From Thermoflexus hugenholtzii JAD2 (GTDB lineage: Bacteria > Chloroflexota > Dehalococcoidia > SHYB01), in NCBI GenBank assembly GCA_945861815.1, contig CAMAVV010000014.1, positions 1 to 15,991 on the forward strand: 15,991 nucleotides of DNA. The letters run 5' to 3'. The notes beneath the pieces were generated by a model that was not told the origin of the DNA, ran no database searches, and worked only from the letters and a program-made list of their open reading frames with translations. The translations under genes were made by a program, and so were the position numbers. Below are positions 13,691-15,991 of the stretch, in pieces. How positions within the stretch are numbered: position 1 is the first letter of the stretch; each line of letters starts with the position of its first letter.

Positions 13691-14509
13691 GTGGTGGCGG
13701 TGGTGGTTGCGGAGCGCGGCTTCAGCCAGCGGCGCGCCTGCAGGCTTATCGGCGTCCATCGGTCACTGGCTCGCTATCGACGGAAGAGGACGGATCCGCC
13801 AGGCTTACGAGAGCGGCTCTGTACTTTGGCCGCTGAGCGGCGTCGCTTTGGCTCTTTCCGACTCTACCTCCTGCTTCGGCGGGAGGGATGGCTCATCAAT
13901 CACAAACGGATCTATCGGCTCTACCGGGAAGAAGGGCTGATAGTGCGCCGGCGCACGCGCAAGCGGATGTGCGGAGCTCGGAGGGTACCGCTGGCGCTCC
14001 CGTCGCGAGAGAATCAGCACTGGTCTATGGACTTCGTCGCCGACAGCCTCGTCAGTGGACGGCGGCTCCGCTCGTTGAACATCGTAGACGACTGTACGCG
14101 GCAGTGCCTGGCGACAGAGGTTGACACGTCCCTGCCGGGAGCGAGAGTCGTTCGGGTGTTGGAGGAGCTTGCCTTCACCCGTGGCCTCCCAGAGGTGATT
14201 ACGGTGGACAACGGCCCGGAATTCGCCGGCAGGGCGCTCGACGCCTGGGCCTATGCCCATCACGTGCAGCTGCGCTTCATCGACCCGGGGAAGCCGGTCC
14301 AGAATGCGTATGTCGAAAGCTTCAACGGCAGGTTACGGGATGAGTGGCTCAACGAGCACTGGTTCTCGACGCTGGAAGAGGCGCGAGCCATCGTCGAGGC
14401 TTGGCGGGAGGACTACAATACCGTTCGACCCCATAGTGCGTTGGGCGACCTGACCCCAAACGAGTTCGCCCAAAAGACCAAGGGAAATATCCCGGCAGGA
14501 CTCCACTGA
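13691..14509 (+). CDS. IS3-family transposase OrfB (DDE integrase core)
   Basis: 272 aa if started at GTG 13691, though expression is more likely as the C-terminal part of OrfAB by frameshifting at 13658-13664. An N-terminal HTH_21-like region (FSQRRACRLIGVHRSLARYR, 11-30) is followed by LINHKRIYRLYREEGL (68-83). The rve catalytic core holds D114 (HWSMDFVAD), D173 (TVDNGPEF) and E209 (AYVESFNG), with 35 residues between the second D and E. The usual closing YNTVRPHSALGDLTPNEFA (split across 245-263) is present. All key residues are intact. The stop TGA lies inside the right terminal repeat, common in compact IS elements. Confidence 0.95.
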   Translation: MVAVVVAERGFSQRRACRLIGVHRSLARYRRKRTDPPGLRERLCTLAAERRRFGSFRLYLLLRREGWLINHKRIYRLYREEGLIVRRRTRKRMCGARRVPLALPSRENQHWSMDFVADSLVSGRRLRSLNIVDDCTRQCLATEVDTSLPGARVVRVLEELAFTRGLPEVITVDNGPEFAGRALDAWAYAHHVQLRFIDPGKPVQNAYVESFNGRLRDEWLNEHWFSTLEEARAIVEAWREDYNTVRPHSALGDLTPNEFAQKTKGNIPAGLH

Positions 14510-14538
14510 TCCGTGGACCTAATTGGGGGGAGACGTCA
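14491..14538 (-). repeat. Right terminal inverted repeat of the IS
   Basis: The reverse complement begins TGACGTCTCCCCCC and matches 13332-13379 with scattered differences. It includes the last codons of orfB. The following bases AAAT do not repeat the left flank. Confidence 0.9.
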
Positions 14539-14544
14539 AAATCG

Positions 14545-14859
14545 CTAAGTCCGCCGCGTCCTATGTTCTGACAGTACAATAGAGGACGAACGCCGAGGTG
14601 GCGGAATGGCAGACGCGGCGGACTTAAAATCCGCTGGGGCAACCCGTGTGGGTTCGAATCCCACCCTTGGCACCAGGTTCAAATGGGCCCTAGGCGATGG
14701 TTGACGTAACGCTGATTTTGTAACCATTTTGGGCTGAGTGGTTACAAGCTGGTAGTAACGGGCCTGCAATTCAGGTGCCAAGTTGCGCTTCCCCTGCTTC
14801 CAAAGACTCAGTAGCGTGTGACTGACCCCAAGCTGTCTAGCGGTCTCTCTTAGTGACAT
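14545..14859 (-). CDS. Small helix-turn-helix protein whose frame runs antisense through tRNA-Leu
   Basis: 104 aa from ATG 14859, with GGGAGG on the minus strand six to eleven bases upstream; a GTG at 14877 is also in frame. Residues 1-40 (MSLRETARQLGVSHTLLSLW, then KQGKRNLAPELQARYYQLV) form a clear XRE-type helix-turn-helix. From about residue 62 to 90 the frame is the exact antisense of tRNA-Leu (the familiar GFEPTRVAPADFKSAAS string). The last residues cover the tRNA upstream region. The real protein, in the circular or original form of the element, probably ended elsewhere, so the C-terminal third is an artefact of position at a tRNA. It overlaps the upstream ribbon-helix-helix gene by 23 bp and is probably translated from the same mRNA. 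A likely role is control of a mobile element; its target is unknown. Confidence 0.6.
   Translation of the reverse strand: MSLRETARQLGVSHTLLSLWKQGKRNLAPELQARYYQLVTTQPKMVTKSALRQPSPRAHLNLVPRVGFEPTRVAPADFKSAASAIPPPRRSSSIVLSEHRTRRT
14546..14560 (-). repeat. Inverted 15-nt copy of the tRNA-Leu anticodon-arm segment
   Basis: TAAGTCCGCCGCGTC here is the exact reverse complement of 14612-14626 inside tRNA-Leu, which covers the end of the D arm, the 5' anticodon stem and the first loop bases through two anticodon positions. Identity stops sharply on both sides. It lies 8 bases from the IS end and 32 bases before the tRNA. Confidence 0.85.
14575..14580 (+). promoter_or_regulatory. Candidate -10 of tRNA-Leu
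   Basis: TACAAT is placed 11 bases before the mature tRNA. The -35 position (around 14552) falls in the inverted tRNA fragment and does not resemble TTGACA. The promoter may have been altered by the upstream insertion. Confidence 0.4.
14592..14675 (+). tRNA. tRNA-Leu (anticodon TAA)
   Basis: 84 nt class II tRNA. Acceptor GCCGAGG pairs with CCTTGGC (14665-14671, one G:T). The anticodon stem GCGGA/TCCGC encloses CTTAAAA with TAA at 14625-14627. The long variable arm (GGGG-CAA-CCCG region) and T arm GTGGG-TTCGAAT-CCCAC are present. Discriminator A and encoded CCA end the gene. Confidence 0.97.
14706..14759. repeat. Cluster of four GTAAC-type motifs with a perfect 9-bp inverted repeat
   Basis: GTAAC occurs at 14706, 14720 and 14755, and GTTAC at 14741. 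The outer and inner members of each half are 14 bp apart. The inner two sit in TTGTAACCA (14718-14726) and TGGTTACAA (14739-14747), a perfect inverted repeat with a 12-bp spacer. It lies within the small HTH frame, 31 to 84 bases downstream of the tRNA. Confidence 0.55.
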
Positions 14860-15034
14860 TACGTCCTCCCTTTTCACGCTGTACCTTCTCGTTGATTGCG
14901 GCCTCTATCCACTTGCCGACAGTGGTTCCCGCTGCCCTGGCCGCGCCATTGGCCCGTTTGAGGGCACTAGGCTTCATCCTGATGCTTAGGCGGGGTTCGT
15001 GGCCTGTCGCGGGTCTGCCAACTTTGCGGCGCAT
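14837..15034 (-). CDS. Small ribbon-helix-helix DNA-binding protein
   Basis: 65 aa if started at ATG 15034; the same frame continues to ATG 15106 (89 aa), and neither start has a good ribosome site. A basic N-terminus (RRKVGRPATGHEP) is followed by a strand and two helices (RLSIRMKPSALKRANGAARA, then TTVGKWIEAAINEKVQRE). That is the pattern of CopG/Arc-type ribbon-helix-helix repressors that bind DNA as dimers. Proteins like this control plasmid, toxin-antitoxin and phage-like genes. TATAAT on the minus strand (15041-15046) lies only seven bases before ATG 15034, so a leaderless transcript is possible. Its stop overlaps the start of the HTH gene by 23 bp. Function as a local regulator is inference from fold and position. 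Confidence 0.65.
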   Translation of the reverse strand: MRRKVGRPATGHEPRLSIRMKPSALKRANGAARAAGTTVGKWIEAAINEKVQREKGGRNVTKRDR

Positions 15035-15040
15035 GGCGTC

Positions 15041-15046
15041 ATTATA
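15041..15046 (-). promoter_or_regulatory. Candidate -10 for the ribbon-helix-helix gene
   Basis: A perfect TATAAT on the minus strand, ending seven bases before ATG 15034, which would place the transcript start at or near the start codon. No clear -35 is present. Confidence 0.35.
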
Positions 15047-15223
15047 TTTCACGTCCGACACAAACGCTAGGACGCTGTGGCAGGAAAGTGTTGATAGTGT
15101 TTTCATCCCCCGCAAACCGCCCGTGAAGCCTCAAATAGGTAGAAGGGTCGGTGTCACAAAATCTTGAATTCATTAGGCGAGAATTCAGGGGCCCCACTGG
15201 AACATGTTGATTGGGGCGCGCAA

Positions 15224-15862
15224 TTATGGGGCAAGTGACAGCGTCCGATACATCAACTTTACGGTTACCAACAAGAGTTCTGCCTCTTCGGATTGTGCAC
15301 GCTTACCGTTTCGAATTTCCGCATTGGGGTGCACTGTGTCGCGGCAATCTATTGCTTCGCTTCCGAGCTGGTTTGCCAGGTCGTTAATGATGCCAAGTTG
15401 AGCAGCAGCCGACAGCAATTGCCGCAATCCCGCCTTATCCCAATCGATTTCCTGCCCCGCTCTTCGGAAGTCTTTCGTCGCCTTGGCATAATTGTCATGG
15501 GCGCGTACCCCCTCCCGCTGCAATTGGTCGAGGAGCATTCCCTCTAGGACGCCTGCCGCAAGCATTGCACTAGCTTTAGGGGCACCTGCTGAGAGACATC
15601 GCTGAGCTTCAATATAATCCAACTCCAAAATTGACCTGAGTTTGGGATTAGTAATAAACGCAAAGTCACGGCTGTCCAAAGATGGCGGGTCGTAACTGCG
15701 TCTGAGGCTTCTCAATGCCTCCAGAGTCTCCTTCACTTCTACGTTATTAGTCTGCTCTAGAACCTGCTTTGCGGAACTTGTGCCGGGCTCGTTTTGAGGG
15801 TCAACGCCGAGCAAGAGTTCTAGCCTATTGACCAATTGTGTTAAGTGGCTTTCAAGACGCAT
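15224..15862 (-). CDS. Uncharacterised protein, possible HEPN/abortive-infection-like
   Basis: 212 aa, all-helical in appearance, with no signal peptide or membrane segment. The codon use is visibly more AT-rich than in the left part of the window, suggesting transfer. The N-terminal 60 residues are polar and leucine-rich. A middle block (RSILELDYIEAQRCLSAGAP, then KASAMLAAGVLEGMLLDQL) and a C-terminal block (LGIINDLANQLGSEAIDCRD, then TVHPNAEIRNGKRAQSEEAE) resemble DUF4145/HEPN-like proteins found in defence islands. The R-x3-H-P at about 175-180 (RDTVHP) matches their R[ND]x[IV]HP motif rather than the canonical catalytic RX4-6H, so nuclease activity cannot be claimed. It lies upstream of the two small regulators on the same strand, 118 bp or more away. 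The ATG at 15862 has no good ribosome site. Being a gene is fairly certain; the role is a guess. Confidence 0.7.
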   Translation of the reverse strand: MRLESHLTQLVNRLELLLGVDPQNEPGTSSAKQVLEQTNNVEVKETLEALRSLRRSYDPPSLDSRDFAFITNPKLRSILELDYIEAQRCLSAGAPKASAMLAAGVLEGMLLDQLQREGVRAHDNYAKATKDFRRAGQEIDWDKAGLRQLLSAAAQLGIINDLANQLGSEAIDCRDTVHPNAEIRNGKRAQSEEAELLLVTVKLMYRTLSLAP

Positions 15863-15991
15863 AGAGGGATAGCGATTAACCTCTGTGTTAGAGCCTGTCC
15901 CGAATCGAATCCCCTTTGACCTGCCCCCGGGCTTTGTACCACGCGCTATGTTAGTCCGTGAGCCCCTGCGAAGTCGAGCCTGGGCATGACG
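15863..15991. other. Right-edge non-coding DNA
   Basis: No gene or RNA is recognised here. TCGAATCCC at about 15905-15913 repeats nine bases of the tRNA-Leu T arm but the match does not extend. Confidence 0.4.

Larger units (their letters stand above)
13332..14538 (+). mobile_element. Complete IS3-family insertion sequence (IS407-like group)
   Basis: 1207 bp bounded by imperfect 48-bp inverted repeats that begin TGACGTCTCCCCC, with TG...CA termini as usual for IS3. It carries orfA (helix-turn-helix, coiled coil) and orfB (DDE transposase) in relative -1 frame with an A-AAA-AAC slippery site, so it looks intact and possibly active. Flanks are CGCC on the left and AAAT on the right. The 3- or 4-bp target duplication expected for this family is absent. 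Confidence 0.93.

Noticed and set aside
15224..15862. Catalytic HEPN ribonuclease
   Set aside because: The only candidate is R-x3-H, not the RX4-6H catalytic motif; kept only as a possible defence-like family.
15905..15913. TCGAATCCC as the far attachment site matching tRNA-Leu
   Set aside because: Only nine bases match the T arm and the following bases diverge; too weak to call an att site.
1..15991. CRISPR array
   Set aside because: No regularly spaced direct repeats of 23-40 nt with unique spacers are present; the only regular repeats are the 15-bp-phased heptamers and the 132-bp coding repeats.

Overview
The window looks like chromosomal DNA from a GC-rich, non-cultivated-type bacterium. 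The best guess is Chloroflexota close to Dehalococcoidia/SAR202. That rests on the mix of genes: an orphan OmpR-type regulator next to a glnA of the adenylylatable GSI class, a MoeB–CysM pair, and small NTF2/VOC/enoyl-CoA hydratase genes. It is inference, because no rRNA or other phylogenetic marker is present. Both tRNA genes encode their CCA ends.

Layout. 1-140: tail of an upstream gene. 332-2102: MoeB/ThiF-type E1 enzyme and a cysteine synthase that resembles the actinobacterial CysM (sulfur-carrier-protein-dependent) type. 2298-4591: a winged-helix response regulator with a degenerate receiver, then glutamine synthetase. A palindromic GTAACA/TGTTAC operator candidate lies between them and a strong terminator follows. 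4725-8229: an assortment of NTF2-like proteins, a six-repeat PD40 lipoprotein, a VOC protein and an enoyl-CoA hydratase. 8233-10200 (minus strand): an iron-sulfur assembly group of A-type carrier IscA/ErpA, YgfZ/IBA57-like folate-binding protein and a GNAT acetyltransferase. It is driven by a good promoter with an IscR type-1-like palindrome at the transcription start. 10463-13313: tRNA-Cys, a Sad/YneI-like succinate-semialdehyde dehydrogenase, a 66-aa Cys/His protein preceded by four GTTTCG(G) repeats at exact 15-bp spacing, and an SDR dehydrogenase.

The right end is accessory. A complete IS3-family (IS407-like) element fills 13332-14538, with orfA/orfB joined by an A-AAA-AAC frameshift site. 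It has no target duplication. Just after it comes tRNA-Leu(UAA). Between the two lies a perfect 15-nt inverted copy of part of the tRNA anticodon arm. Downstream of the tRNA, all on the minus strand, are a small HTH gene whose reading frame runs antisense through the tRNA, an overlapping ribbon-helix-helix gene, and a more AT-rich 212-aa gene of possible defence type. This looks like the edge of an integrated island, but no integrase is visible.

The clearest functional links are nitrogen control (regulator and glnA), Fe-S maturation (IscA plus YgfZ under an Fe-S-sensor-type operator) and sulfur transfer (MoeB plus CysM). The most unusual structures are the tRNA-derived inverted repeat, the 15-bp-phased repeats, and the GTAAC cluster just inside the island edge.
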